A stretch of 13,500 nucleotides of DNA, taken from positions 1 to 13,500 of the forward strand of contig JAPLGV010000087.1 in assembly GCA_026389975.1 (NCBI GenBank), written 5' to 3'. Numbering within the stretch: position 1 is the stretch's first letter; every line of letters begins with the position of its first letter. Shown piece after piece: positions 5,580 to 12,879 of this stretch. The position numbers and the translations under genes are program-made. Source of the DNA: Chloroflexota bacterium (GTDB taxonomy: Bacteria; Chloroflexota; Anaerolineae; Anaerolineales; Villigracilaceae). A model generated the notes under the pieces. It was not told where the DNA came from and did no database searches. It saw only the letters and a list, made by a program, of their open reading frames with translations.

Positions 5580-7349
5580 TTCCAGCAGGTAACATTCTAT
5601 TACATCACCGACCTGGACATCGCTGAAGTTCTTCAGGCCGATGCCACATTCGAAGCCAGTGCGTATCTCGCGCACATCTTCTTTCTCATGTTTGAGTGAA
5701 CTAACTTCGCCTTCGTAGACAATATCCTTTTCGCGGGTAACGCGGATCTTGCCGTTGCGGCGGACTTCGCCTTCGGTGACCCGGCAGCCGGCAATTTTCG
5801 TGCCCTTTGACAGGCTGAAGACCTGCAACACAACCGCCTTGCCGATCGCTTTCTCGGTATATTCTGGAGCCAGCATGCCCTTGAGAGCTTTTTCCACATC
5901 CTCGATCAGACGGTAGATAATGTCATACAACCGGATGGAGACACCTTCTGTATCGGCCAGACGACGGGCAGCCACATCCGCCTGGACACTGAACCCGACA
6001 ATGATGGCCTGGGAAGCGGATGCCAATAACACGTCGTTCTCGCTGATATTACCAGTCTCAGCGTACAAAATGTTAATCCTGATCTCGCCTTTTCCCAGGT
6101 TGTTAATCTCGTTGAGGATGGGTTCAAGTGAACCCTGCACGTCGGCTTTCAGGATGAAGTTAAGTTCTTTCGCTTCACCGGCTTTAATCTTGGAGAAAAG
6201 TTCCTCCAAGGTGATTTTTTTGGCCGCGGAGGTCTGCTTTTTGTTGGCTTCCTGTCGTTCCAGGATGGCTTGCCGGGCTTCTTTCTCGGATCCAACCACC
6301 TTGAACACATCCCCGGCCGAGGGTAATTCGCTCAACCCCATCACCGAGACCGGGATGGACGGCCCGGCTTTCTGGACCTTCCGTCCGCGGAAGTCGAACA
6401 GGGCGCGCAGGCGGCCATAAGTGTTCCCGGCCACCACGATATCGCCCGTATTGAGCGTCCCGTTCTGGACCAGGAGCGTGGCAACCGGTCCCTTGGATTT
6501 ATCCAACTCTGCTTCGATGACCGTCCCGATGACCGCACCCTTGGGGTTCGCACGGATGTCAGTATTATCGGCCACCAGCAGGATGGCTTCCAGCAGGTCC
6601 TCGATACCCTGTTTCTGTTTGGCCGAAACCGGGATGACCATTGTGTTGCCACCCCAGTCGTCTGGCATAAGGTCGTTCTCGCCGAGTTGTTTCTTGACGC
6701 GATCGGGATTGGAATTGGGTTTATCCACCTTGTTCAGCGCCACGATGATGGGTACGCGCGCCGCCTTGGCATGAGCAATGGCTTCCTTCGTCTGTGGCAT
6801 CACACCATCGTCGGCAGCGATCACCAGGATCACAATATCCGCACCCTGGGCACCCCGCGAGCGCATGGCGGTAAAGGCAGCGTGACCGGGGGTATCCAGG
6901 AAGGTAATCTGCCTACCTTTCAACTCTACCTGATAAGCACCGATATGCTGGGTAATGCCACCGGCTTCCCCGGCGGCAACGTCTGCATCTCGAATTGCAT
7001 CCAGCAAGGAGGTCTTGCCATGGTCCACATGGCCGAGGATGGTCACGACAGGCGGTCGCGGGGTCAAGGATGCTTCGTTTTCACCGGCGATCATTTGCCG
7101 CCACAATGGCACATTGCCAGTCTCTTTCTCGACCGGCGCTTCCTGATTTTCCAACGTGGCTTCAAAACCCATTTCGTCGGCCAAAATAGCAGCAGTATCA
7201 TAATCAATCGCCTGGTTGATACTGGCCATCACACCGTTGGCCATTAACTTTTTAATGATCTGGATCGGGCTGATTTCAATAATCTGTGCGAAATCGCGAA
7301 TAGAAATATTCGCGGGAAGTTCAATCTTTTTGCGGTCTGGATCGCTCAT
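5562..7349 (-). CDS. infB: Translation initiation factor IF-2
   Basis: IF2 is the GTPase that brings fMet-tRNA to the 30S subunit and promotes 50S joining. The protein has 595 residues. Residues about 12-60 form one IF2-N domain (IRDFAQIIEISPIQIIKKLM). The G domain carries G1 GHVDHGKT (106-113), G2 GGIT (130-133), G3 DTPG (152-155), G4 NKVD (206-209) and G5 SAK (242-244). Domains II, III and IV follow, ending with VGDVIECYLLEK. It is short compared with E. coli IF2 (890), because the long N-terminal linker is absent, as in many deep-branching bacteria. The ATG at 7347-7349 has AGGAG about 9 nt upstream. It follows ylxR after 116 bp. The 3' tail is duplicated downstream. Confidence 0.98.
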   Translation of the reverse strand: MSDPDRKKIELPANISIRDFAQIIEISPIQIIKKLMANGVMASINQAIDYDTAAILADEMGFEATLENQEAPVEKETGNVPLWRQMIAGENEASLTPRPPVVTILGHVDHGKTSLLDAIRDADVAAGEAGGITQHIGAYQVELKGRQITFLDTPGHAAFTAMRSRGAQGADIVILVIAADDGVMPQTKEAIAHAKAARVPIIVALNKVDKPNSNPDRVKKQLGENDLMPDDWGGNTMVIPVSAKQKQGIEDLLEAILLVADNTDIRANPKGAVIGTVIEAELDKSKGPVATLLVQNGTLNTGDIVVAGNTYGRLRALFDFRGRKVQKAGPSIPVSVMGLSELPSAGDVFKVVGSEKEARQAILERQEANKKQTSAAKKITLEELFSKIKAGEAKELNFILKADVQGSLEPILNEINNLGKGEIRINILYAETGNISENDVLLASASQAIIVGFSVQADVAARRLADTEGVSIRLYDIIYRLIEDVEKALKGMLAPEYTEKAIGKAVVLQVFSLSKGTKIAGCRVTEGEVRRNGKIRVTREKDIVYEGEVSSLKHEKEDVREIRTGFECGIGLKNFSDVQVGDVIECYLLEKTEIE

Positions 7350-7465
7350 ACGGCATCTCCTAAATCAAAACACTTTTGCGGCAAACCCCGTCTGCTGACC
7401 GGGTTGAGCCGGAAACCCTCAAGCCTGCCGTTGAACGATCAGCGGTTCATCAGTCCATTTGGGGC

Positions 7466-7777
7466 TTATCCCTGTTCACCGGTATCCTCTTCCTCCTCCG
7501 GCAGCGTTTGCATGAACTGGCGGAGGCGTTGGGTATCCTCAGTTGTCAAGGTAGTCTTGAGGGCATGAGCCAGCAGCCCTTTTAAACCCTTTCCCCAGCA
7601 AGAACGACGATTATGCAGATACGCGCCGCGTCCGGCTAATTTACCGGTCGGGTCCACCTGCACACCTTCAGGCCGGCGCACCAAACGCACCAGTGACCGC
7701 TTTGACAAGACGGTTCGGCAGCCCACGCAGGTGCGTTGGGGGATGTGCTTGGGTGCTTTTGCAGGTTTGCCAGACAC
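7466..7777 (-). CDS. ylxR: YlxR family RNA-binding protein
   Basis: The 103-residue basic protein has the YlxR/DUF448 signature: PQRTCVGCRTVLSKRSLVRLVR (13-34), with CxxC at residues 17-20, and LAGRGAYLHNRRSCW (47-61). YlxR is a small RNA-binding protein encoded between nusA and infB in many bacteria; in some Firmicutes it has been reported to act with RNase P, and as a regulator. Residues 95-99 are acidic (EEEED), which is unusual. The start is GTG at 7775-7777, because the conserved block begins soon after. The preceding GCAAGGAGCAGTAGAAG provides GGAG 9 nt upstream, and this sequence is the end of an R1 repeat. ylxQ, often next, is missing; infB follows directly. Confidence 0.93.
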   Translation of the reverse strand: MSGKPAKAPKHIPQRTCVGCRTVLSKRSLVRLVRRPEGVQVDPTGKLAGRGAYLHNRRSCWGKGLKGLLAHALKTTLTTEDTQRLRQFMQTLPEEEEDTGEQG

Positions 7778-7780
7778 CTT

Positions 7781-7872
7781 CTACTGCTCCTTGCATAAAT
7801 TTCTGAACTGAAGCGACCAAAAAGCAAGGAAAAAACGACGATTTGGGTTCAAATATAAACGCAGTACCCTGT
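7781..7872. repeat. R1 copy A
   Basis: The end CTACTGCTCCTTGCATAAAT lies next to the ylxR start. The body contains GAACT, GCGACCAAAA and GATTTGGGTTC, and the other end GCAGTACCCTGT finishes at 7872. It matches copy B over its length with many substitutions. The R2 target hexamer (ATTTAT on the minus strand) is present and uninterrupted. Confidence 0.7.
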
Positions 7873-7906
7873 AAATCCAATAGTTCATCAGAGCAGGATG
7901 TTCTTG

Positions 7907-8001
7907 TTTTACTGCTTCTTTGCATAAATACATGAACTTTGAACGATCAAAATACAGGCAATTACAGTAATTTGGGTTCGCGTAATTGCGCAGTACCCTG
8001 T
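7907..8001. repeat. R1 copy B
   Basis: TTTTACTGCTTCTTTGCATAAAT at one end and GCGCAGTACCCTGT at the other, 95 bp, in direct orientation with copy A and separated from it by 34 bp. It ends 11 bp after the nusA stop codon. Together the two copies fill most of the 235-bp nusA-ylxR gap. The R2 target site is intact. Confidence 0.72.
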
Positions 8002-8012
8002 GGGCGGGCAGA

Positions 8013-9884
8013 CTATTCTTCTTCCCAGCCTTCCTCACCACGTTTATGCTTCTTCAAGGCAATGGCCTTTTCGAGGTCCTCGTCATATACGATCTCGACA
8101 ACCTTCTTTTTCTTCTTTTTATCCTTTTTCTTATCTGACTCATCCTCATCGTCTTCAGCCACAACTGCCACAGGTAGCAGCATATCGGGCCTTAGCGTGA
8201 AGATTTCCTCGAGTGGTTTCTCTTTGCCTTTTTCTTCGGTGATCTCCGTAACCACAGGGGCAGCTTCACCCTCGGCTAATACCGGTTCGGGTAAAACTTC
8301 AGCAGGTGCGGTTTCTGTACCAGTCTCCACCGGCGCTTCAGCGACCACCTCGACCGGGATCTCAGCAACCGGCTCAACGGTCGGCTCCGGTTCGGGGAAC
8401 GAGATGTTCTCCAGGGCAGTCTTGATGGCTTCCATGGACTTGGGTCCAATCCCAGCCAGGCCCAGGATACTGTCAGGGTTAAGTTTCATCGCCATCATCA
8501 ATTCCCCGACGGTGCGGTGTTCGGCTTCCGTCAGAATATTGTAGATGCGCTCAGGCAGGCCCAAAGCATCGATACCCGCTTCGAACGCGGCGTTGGGGAC
8601 CTCGGAGCGAGCGGCAGAAACCCGTTCTTCCTCGGCCGCCGCCGTAGCTTTCTTCTGCTCCACGGTACGCCGTTCCACACGCTCAACAAACTGGATGAGC
8701 GTCATGAATTCTTCCGGCGTCACCGGGCGGCCTTCGCTCTTCTTCGCCAGGACACCTTCAACGATTGGTATATTTTTGTGTTCAACTTCGGCAATGTTCG
8801 CCAGGGATGGGTCTCTCTGTACCTTGACGATGGCATCCGAGGCGGCTTCAATCAGTGACTTAATATCAATTCGCCAGCCGGTCAACTTGGCAGCCAGGCG
8901 CGCATTCTGCCCATCGCGCCCGATGGCCAGACTTAGCTGATCCTCCTGGACGACCACCGTGGCAGTCTTTTCGGCCTCGTTAAGATAAACGCCGGAAACC
9001 TTGGCCGGGCTGATGGCTTTGGAAATATACAATACCTGGTCGGCATTCCATTCGATGATGTCAATCTTCTCGTCGTGCAATTCCTTGACAATGGCCTGGA
9101 TACGCACACCCTTGATACCCACGCACGCTCCCACCGGGTCCACGTTGGGCTGGGTAGCCGAGACGGCTACTTTAGCGCGCTGTCCCGGTTCGCGCGAGAT
9201 GGCGCGAATCTCGACTATGCCATGATAGATTTCGGGGACTTCGTTTTCCATCAAACGGCGCAGGAAATTGCGATGCGACCGCGAGAGGATGATCTGCGGG
9301 CCGCGCGGGCTATCCTTGACTTCCAGGACAATCGAGCGGATGCGTTCGTGTACTTTGAATCTCTCGCCAGGGATTTTTTGATTCGGGGGCATGATGCCCT
9401 CGGCTTTCATATCCAAACCAATGGTCACGCCCTGAGTCATGCTGACAGCCTGTACCACGCCGCTGATGATCTCGCCCACCTGTTTATTGAAAAAATCAGC
9501 CTGCATCTGGCGCTCAGCTTCGCGGATGCGCTGCTGGATGACCTGACGGGCCGTCTGTGCAGCAACGCGCCCGAAGTCTGTAGGTGTGGATTCGACCACC
9601 ACAATGTCGCTTAAATTGGCTTCCGGGTTCACCGTGCGCGCCACTTCGAGTGTCACTTCCGTGCGCTGGTCCTGCACGTCTTCAACCACTTCTTTTTCGG
9701 CGAAGATCGTGACCTTGCCGGTTTCCGAGTCAATTTTGGCCACGACTTCCTGGGCGTTGGAGGCGTTGACCGCCCGCCGGTAGGCGGAGACCATGGCCGA
9801 CTCGATGGCAGCCATGATGATCTCTTTGGGCAATTGTTTTTCTTCCAACAATTCGTTGAAAGCCAGGGCAAATTCATTTTTCAT
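8013..9884 (-). CDS. nusA: Transcription termination/antitermination factor NusA with long C-terminal tail
   Basis: NusA binds RNA polymerase and nascent RNA and modulates pausing, termination and antitermination. From the chosen ATG (9882-9884) the protein has 623 residues. Domains are: N-terminal polymerase-binding domain (1-130; MKNEFALAFNELLEEKQLPKE); S1 domain (about 134-200; GEIISGVVQAV...); KH1 with DPVGACVGIKGVRIQAIVKEL (249-269); KH2 with LAIGRDGQNARLAAKLTGWRI (319-339); a linker; and a helix-hairpin-helix unit (about 437-495; LGLAGIGPKSMEAIKTAL). Residues about 497-623 are a Pro/Glu/Val-rich acidic stretch followed by DEDESDKKKDKKKKKK and a charged end, probably disordered. An upstream in-frame extension to 10040 lacks homology and is rejected; AGG lies about 6 nt before the chosen ATG. 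rimP does not precede it. Confidence 0.96.
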   Translation of the reverse strand: MKNEFALAFNELLEEKQLPKEIIMAAIESAMVSAYRRAVNASNAQEVVAKIDSETGKVTIFAEKEVVEDVQDQRTEVTLEVARTVNPEANLSDIVVVESTPTDFGRVAAQTARQVIQQRIREAERQMQADFFNKQVGEIISGVVQAVSMTQGVTIGLDMKAEGIMPPNQKIPGERFKVHERIRSIVLEVKDSPRGPQIILSRSHRNFLRRLMENEVPEIYHGIVEIRAISREPGQRAKVAVSATQPNVDPVGACVGIKGVRIQAIVKELHDEKIDIIEWNADQVLYISKAISPAKVSGVYLNEAEKTATVVVQEDQLSLAIGRDGQNARLAAKLTGWRIDIKSLIEAASDAIVKVQRDPSLANIAEVEHKNIPIVEGVLAKKSEGRPVTPEEFMTLIQFVERVERRTVEQKKATAAAEEERVSAARSEVPNAAFEAGIDALGLPERIYNILTEAEHRTVGELMMAMKLNPDSILGLAGIGPKSMEAIKTALENISFPEPEPTVEPVAEIPVEVVAEAPVETGTETAPAEVLPEPVLAEGEAAPVVTEITEEKGKEKPLEEIFTLRPDMLLPVAVVAEDDEDESDKKKDKKKKKKVVEIVYDEDLEKAIALKKHKRGEEGWEEE

Positions 9885-9925
9885 GCTCAACCTGCTCCCC
9901 AGTACTTGGTTTCCGGTTACATGCA

Positions 9926-9950
9926 GAAAAGTGGGGGTTACCCACTTTTC
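9926..9950 (-). promoter_or_regulatory. Leader hairpin upstream of nusA
   Basis: A perfect 10-bp inverted repeat GAAAAGTGGG / CCCACTTTTC with a 5-nt loop lies 42 bp before the nusA start codon. No T run follows on the minus strand, so it is not a simple terminator. As part of the nusA 5' leader it could act in regulation or mRNA stability. Its function is inferred only from position and symmetry. Confidence 0.5.
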
Positions 9951-10068
9951 GATGCGTGCAGTATTGGTTTCCCAGACGCCAGGAATTTTAACACAGAACC
10001 GATTGGGATGCAAGGTATTTATTTTTACTATAGTCATCATGAACTGCGTTCACCACCAAGGATGAAAA

Positions 10069-10129
10069 CGGAGTGCAACGACTCCAGTCGTTGCTTTCGT
10101 GCGGCAAAGTCTGGAGACTTTGGACTCCG
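10069..10129. repeat. Three-way-junction palindromic element upstream of nusA
   Basis: The outer stem CGGAGT/ACTCCG (10069-10074, 10124-10129) encloses GCAACGACT-CC-AGTCGTTGC (10075-10094, 9 bp perfect) and CAAAGTC-TGGA-GACTTTG (10105-10122, 7 bp perfect). Total 61 nt. It has no tRNA features such as an anticodon loop or TTCRA, and no T run. It has the same layout as the elements at 2782-2865 and 10424-10499 but a different sequence. Confidence 0.65.
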
Positions 10130-10218
10130 AATACCGATGCTGTTTTCAAGTTAGTGATTTCTAGAAAACACCTTTCACTTTTTTGAACAAGATTTACGGA
10201 TTTGCTATTTGGGTGTAT

Positions 10219-10340
10219 GACTCTACTGCAAAAACCATCTAAACACAAAGGCCACGTAGGGGCACGAAGGAAAAGCCTTTATCACTTATCCTTTGTGTAC
10301 GTCGTGTCCTTTGTGTTAAAGACCTTTTTGCAGTGGACTC
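10219..10340. mobile_element. R2 copy b: 122-bp MITE-like element with 6-bp target duplication
   Basis: The ends are GACTCTACTGCAAAAACC and, inverted, GAGTCCACTGCAAAAAGG. They agree at 14 of the first 16 positions. The hexamer GTGTAT lies on both sides (10213-10218, 10341-10346). Compared with copy a it has ten extra bases in the core (CACGTAGGGG before CACGAAGG). There is no coding capacity. It sits in unrelated DNA rather than in a recognisable R1 copy. Confidence 0.78.
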
Positions 10341-10423
10341 GTGTATATAATCGAAATCTTTTTCTTTAAGTTGAGGTAATATCTAGCGACCTGACAGTTT
10401 CAGAAGCGATTGCGAACTTGGGT

Positions 10424-10499
10424 GTTAGCCGTATTCGCCGGGGGACTCAAGTCCCCGGCTCATGGCTTGGAAGCCCGCTAAAGCGGGCTAGAGGCTAAC
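10424..10499. repeat. Three-way-junction element with two GC-rich hairpins
   Basis: The outer stem GTTAGCC/GGCTAAC (10424-10430, 10493-10499) encloses hairpin 1 at 10437-10459 (GCCGGGGGACT paired with AGTCCCCGGC, one bulged G) and hairpin 2 at 10472-10489 (AGCCCGCT-AA-AGCGGGCT, perfect). There is no open reading frame of note. Confidence 0.65.
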
Positions 10500-10504
10500 G
10501 TGAG

Positions 10505-10555
10505 CCGCCTTCAGGCGGGTTTCGTAACCTGAGCCGGGGGATTTATCCTCCCGGC
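10505..10555. repeat. Two further hairpins of the same cluster
   Basis: CCGCCT-TC-AGGCGG (10505-10518) and GCCGGGGGAT / ATCCTCCCGGC (10533-10555). The second resembles hairpin 1 at 10437-10459 in its GCCGGGG arm, suggesting duplication inside the cluster. The rest of 9885-10796 shows no gene. Confidence 0.55.
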
Positions 10556-10643
10556 GTTGGGCGCGATAAGGCATCTTTAGCAAAGTGTAGGTGGCTAGTT
10601 TTACATTTTTTACCTTATTCAAGGATTAAATTCTTGGCAAACG

Positions 10644-10703
10644 GTAGTCCCGGTTCCCGCGTAGTAGTCCCGGTTCCAGCACGGGGCGTGGTAGTCCCGG
10701 TTC
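10644..10703. repeat. Three direct copies of GTAGTCCCGGTTC
   Basis: Identical 13-mers begin at 10644, 10664 and 10691, separated by short GC-rich spacers (CCGC..., CAGCACGGGGCGTG). They lead directly into the 7-bp G-rich array. No coding function is seen. Confidence 0.75.
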
Positions 10704-10706
10704 TCG

Positions 10707-10741
10707 GACGGGAGACGGGAGACGGGAGACGGGGCACGGGA
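10707..10741 (+). repeat. 7-bp G-rich tandem array, G-quadruplex candidate
   Basis: Five tandem heptamers (GACGGGA three times, then GACGGGG and CACGGGA) give five runs of three to four G on the plus strand, separated by loops of 3-4 nt. This fits the standard G3-loop-G3-loop-G3-loop-G3 pattern. It lies about 55 bp past the abfD stop codon and is on the strand that is template for abfD. Confidence 0.75.
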
Positions 10742-10761
10742 GCTGTAACTGGTTTGCCATC

Positions 10762-10784
10762 AAAATGGTTTTTCCAACCGTTTT
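10762..10784 (-). terminator. Weak hairpin after abfD, possible terminator
   Basis: On the minus strand AAAACGGTT-GGAAA-AACCATTTT forms a stem with one mismatch ending in TTTT, 13 bp past the abfD stop. The stem is AT-rich and the T run is short, so efficiency would be low. Confidence 0.35.
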
Positions 10785-10796
10785 ACATTCCAGCTC

Positions 10797-12251
10797 TTAA
10801 CCTTCTTCAACCAGACCAGCAATTTTCAAGGCATATGCTTCCTTTGCATCCATATCCGCCAGGCGCGTGAGCATGATCCGCTGCGCCATTGGCGATCCGG
10901 CACCATGCATGGATTCGACCAGATAGCCCACTCCACCGGCCCCTAGAGTTATATTTTCAATCAACCGCAACAGGCGTTGTCGCCACTCCGTGGGGAATTC
11001 ATCTGATCCAACCAGGTATTTTTGCAATAGCGGCCCTATCTCTGGATGGTTGAAGTCCTTCTCTGAGGGCATCGTGACCAGTAAACCACCGGCAATATCC
11101 TGGGCGATTCTGGCAATTTCATAGGGGAAACGGGTGACATTTAATTTTGTGACATTAGCAAGAAGCACATTGATCATGTAAGTTCCAGAAGGAGAACGTC
11201 TTCCTTCGTACGAAGCCGCCAGCCCACAGGCATACAGGGTTTCATTGAGATGCACCATCTCGACGAGCTTGTCTTTAATATGGGCAGCCTGTTCTGTCCC
11301 TTGCACTCTGGCAATTGCCTGCGCTGCGCCAATAAGCACGTCGCCCACACCCACCTTGCACCCACCATAACTTGCTCGGTGGTGGGCTGCAAATAGTTCT
11401 ACCAGATTGCCCGCATACTGGTATTCCCGGCACATAAAAACCCATTCCCAGGGGATAAAAACATCCTGGAAAATGATAACCGCTTCATGACCACCAAACT
11501 GGTAATTGCCGACATCGATTCTGCCGCCTTCTAGTTTTCGGGTATCGCTCGCTTGACGACCAACTACATAGATGATTCCCTCCGCATCTGCAGGGACTGC
11601 GCAGGCAACGGCATAATCCTGATCCGCTTCTTTCAGGCTGCGGGCGGGCATAACCAGGATTTCATGCGAATTGACCGCCCCTGTCTGGTGGACTTTGGCG
11701 CCACGGATAAAAATCCCGTCTTCATTCTCTTTGACGATGCGTACATGCAAATCGGGGTCAGTCTGCTGAGATGGAGATAATTTCCGGTTACCTTTCGGGT
11801 CCGTCATGGCGCCATCCACCACAAGGTTTTCCTCCTGCACATGGGCAAGATACTTCCGGAAGCGCTGGTTGTAATTGGTGCCCAATTCTTGGTCCATCTG
11901 GTAAGTGACCACGTCAAGAGCATTGAAACTGTCCATCCCCACACATCGTTGGAAACAGCATGCCGTACAATGGCCAAGCAAACGCTGCATCTTGACTTTA
12001 TTGACCAAATCTTGTGTGCTCTGATGCAGATGGGTAAAACGATTAACGCGCTGGCCATTCAGGTTGGATTCTGCCGTCATCAACTCAACATGGGTTGGGT
12101 CATTGGCAAGCTCATAAGTCATTGCTACCGCGTTCAATGATGGCCGGATCATCGGATGGTCAACGTAGTTTTCGATTTCTTCCCCAAACATGAAAATTCG
12201 CTTCTTCATCCCCATCAGGCTTTCCAGGTAATCTTCTTGAGTTGTTATCAT
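10797..12251 (-). CDS. abfD: 4-hydroxybutyryl-CoA dehydratase (AbfD family)
   Basis: AbfD dehydrates 4-hydroxybutyryl-CoA to crotonyl-CoA by a radical mechanism with FAD and a [4Fe-4S] cluster, and isomerises vinylacetyl-CoA. It belongs to the 4-hydroxyphenylacetate hydroxylase fold family. The protein has 484 residues, close to the ~490 of the Clostridium aminobutyricum enzyme. Cluster ligands appear conserved: C99 and C103 in ACCFQRC, and H291 and C298 in HHRASYGGC (C99, C103, H292, C299 in that enzyme). Y295 and E446 (VESMHGAGSP) match further active-site positions. VDHPMIRPSLN (30-40), FTHLHQST (72-79) and VDGAMTDPKG (145-154) are also typical. The ATG at 12249-12251 has AAGGA 7 nt upstream; an extension to 12410 has no homology. 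No pathway partners are nearby. It could serve 4-aminobutyrate or succinate fermentation, or 4-hydroxybutyrate use. Confidence 0.93.
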   Translation of the reverse strand: MITTQEDYLESLMGMKKRIFMFGEEIENYVDHPMIRPSLNAVAMTYELANDPTHVELMTAESNLNGQRVNRFTHLHQSTQDLVNKVKMQRLLGHCTACCFQRCVGMDSFNALDVVTYQMDQELGTNYNQRFRKYLAHVQEENLVVDGAMTDPKGNRKLSPSQQTDPDLHVRIVKENEDGIFIRGAKVHQTGAVNSHEILVMPARSLKEADQDYAVACAVPADAEGIIYVVGRQASDTRKLEGGRIDVGNYQFGGHEAVIIFQDVFIPWEWVFMCREYQYAGNLVELFAAHHRASYGGCKVGVGDVLIGAAQAIARVQGTEQAAHIKDKLVEMVHLNETLYACGLAASYEGRRSPSGTYMINVLLANVTKLNVTRFPYEIARIAQDIAGGLLVTMPSEKDFNHPEIGPLLQKYLVGSDEFPTEWRQRLLRLIENITLGAGGVGYLVESMHGAGSPMAQRIMLTRLADMDAKEAYALKIAGLVEEG

Positions 12252-12316
12252 CTTTTTATCCTTGACGGTAAAACAGCTTATCGCAAATAAGCGACCAGCA
12301 TGCCACCATTTACCTA

Positions 12317-12346
12317 TATATATCATGAAAGAGAGCATGGATACAA
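12317..12346 (-). promoter_or_regulatory. Candidate sigma-70-like promoter for abfD
   Basis: On the minus strand TTGTAT (12341-12346) and TATATA (12317-12322) are separated by 18 bp, about 65 bp before the abfD ATG. Each hexamer is an imperfect match to consensus. A small hairpin GCTTAT-CGCAA-ATAAGC (12276-12292) would lie in the leader. The rest of 12252-12739 holds no gene that I can support. Confidence 0.3.
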
Positions 12347-12739
12347 CGGCAAACAACAGCAAGAACAGAAAGCCTAACGGCACCCTTCCTTGTTTTGCTA
12401 GGAAACCCACCGGGACGAAACCCGACCCATCATCCTATTACCGTTTTTCCAAGCATCTGTGTTTCTGCCAACCTGCTTTCGTCATTTCCACCTCACTCAT
12501 CCTTCTATCCATGGCCGTGGCCATCCCCGGCACAATCACCCGTCTCACCTCTGCCCACCATCAAAAAGACTACATTCTCGTTTCACCTCCCTGGCGAAAA
12601 AACCCACCAACCCGCTTCGCCTTTAAAAACTATTCGAACCTCGTCGTATCCCTTTTAGCGGCAATGGCGCGGGCGTGGGGAGAAGCGGCAGGGTGCGCCG
12701 TCCGTTGGAGCTGTTGTTGAGCCGCACCATCGCAAACTT

Positions 12740-12766
12740 ACAGGGTACTGTGTAAATATCCGAACC
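12740..12766. repeat. Partial R1 left end, tandem to copy C
   Basis: ACAGGGTACTGTGTAAATATCCGAACC is a 27-nt unit that repeats, with substitutions, as the first 27 nt of copy C directly after it (12767-12793). It looks like a tandem duplication of the R1 end. Confidence 0.65.
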
Positions 12767-12860
12767 ACAGGGTACTGCGCAAAGGTGTGAACCAATACCT
12801 TTGTAATTACCTATATCTTGATCGATAATTGTTCCTGGTTTTATGCAAGAAGCAGTAAAA
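12767..12860. repeat. R1 copy C
   Basis: Runs from ACAGGGTACTGCGCAAAG to TTATGCAAGAAGCAGTAAAA (94 bp), uninterrupted. Its reverse complement aligns end to end with copy B, sharing both termini and the central GATCRA and AATTAC blocks. It is in the same orientation as copy D. Confidence 0.75.
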
Positions 12861-12879
12861 TCCCGTTATTTCCGAGCCT

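Noticed and set aside
5374..5595. Minus-strand 73-codon frame between rbfA and infB
   Set aside because: It reads across palindromes and the duplicated infB tail; Arg/Pro-rich content reflects GC-rich hairpins, not a protein family.
7781..8001. CRISPR array
   Set aside because: Two ~95-bp diverged direct repeats separated by 34 bp; units are too long and too few, and no cas genes are nearby.
9885..10040. N-terminal 52-residue extension of NusA
   Set aside because: The conserved NusA start (MKNEFALAFNELL) is at 9884; the extension has no family similarity and spans the leader hairpin.
10505..10555. Rho-independent terminator
   Set aside because: Strong stems but no T run on either strand after them.
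12252..12410. Hydrophobic N-terminal extension of AbfD
   Set aside because: AbfD homologues start at the ATG of 12251, which has a good ribosome-binding site; the extension crosses a promoter-like region.
12262..12720. Plus-strand 152-codon frame
   Set aside because: No recognisable domain, no convincing ribosome-binding site, overlaps the abfD promoter region, and its composition looks random.
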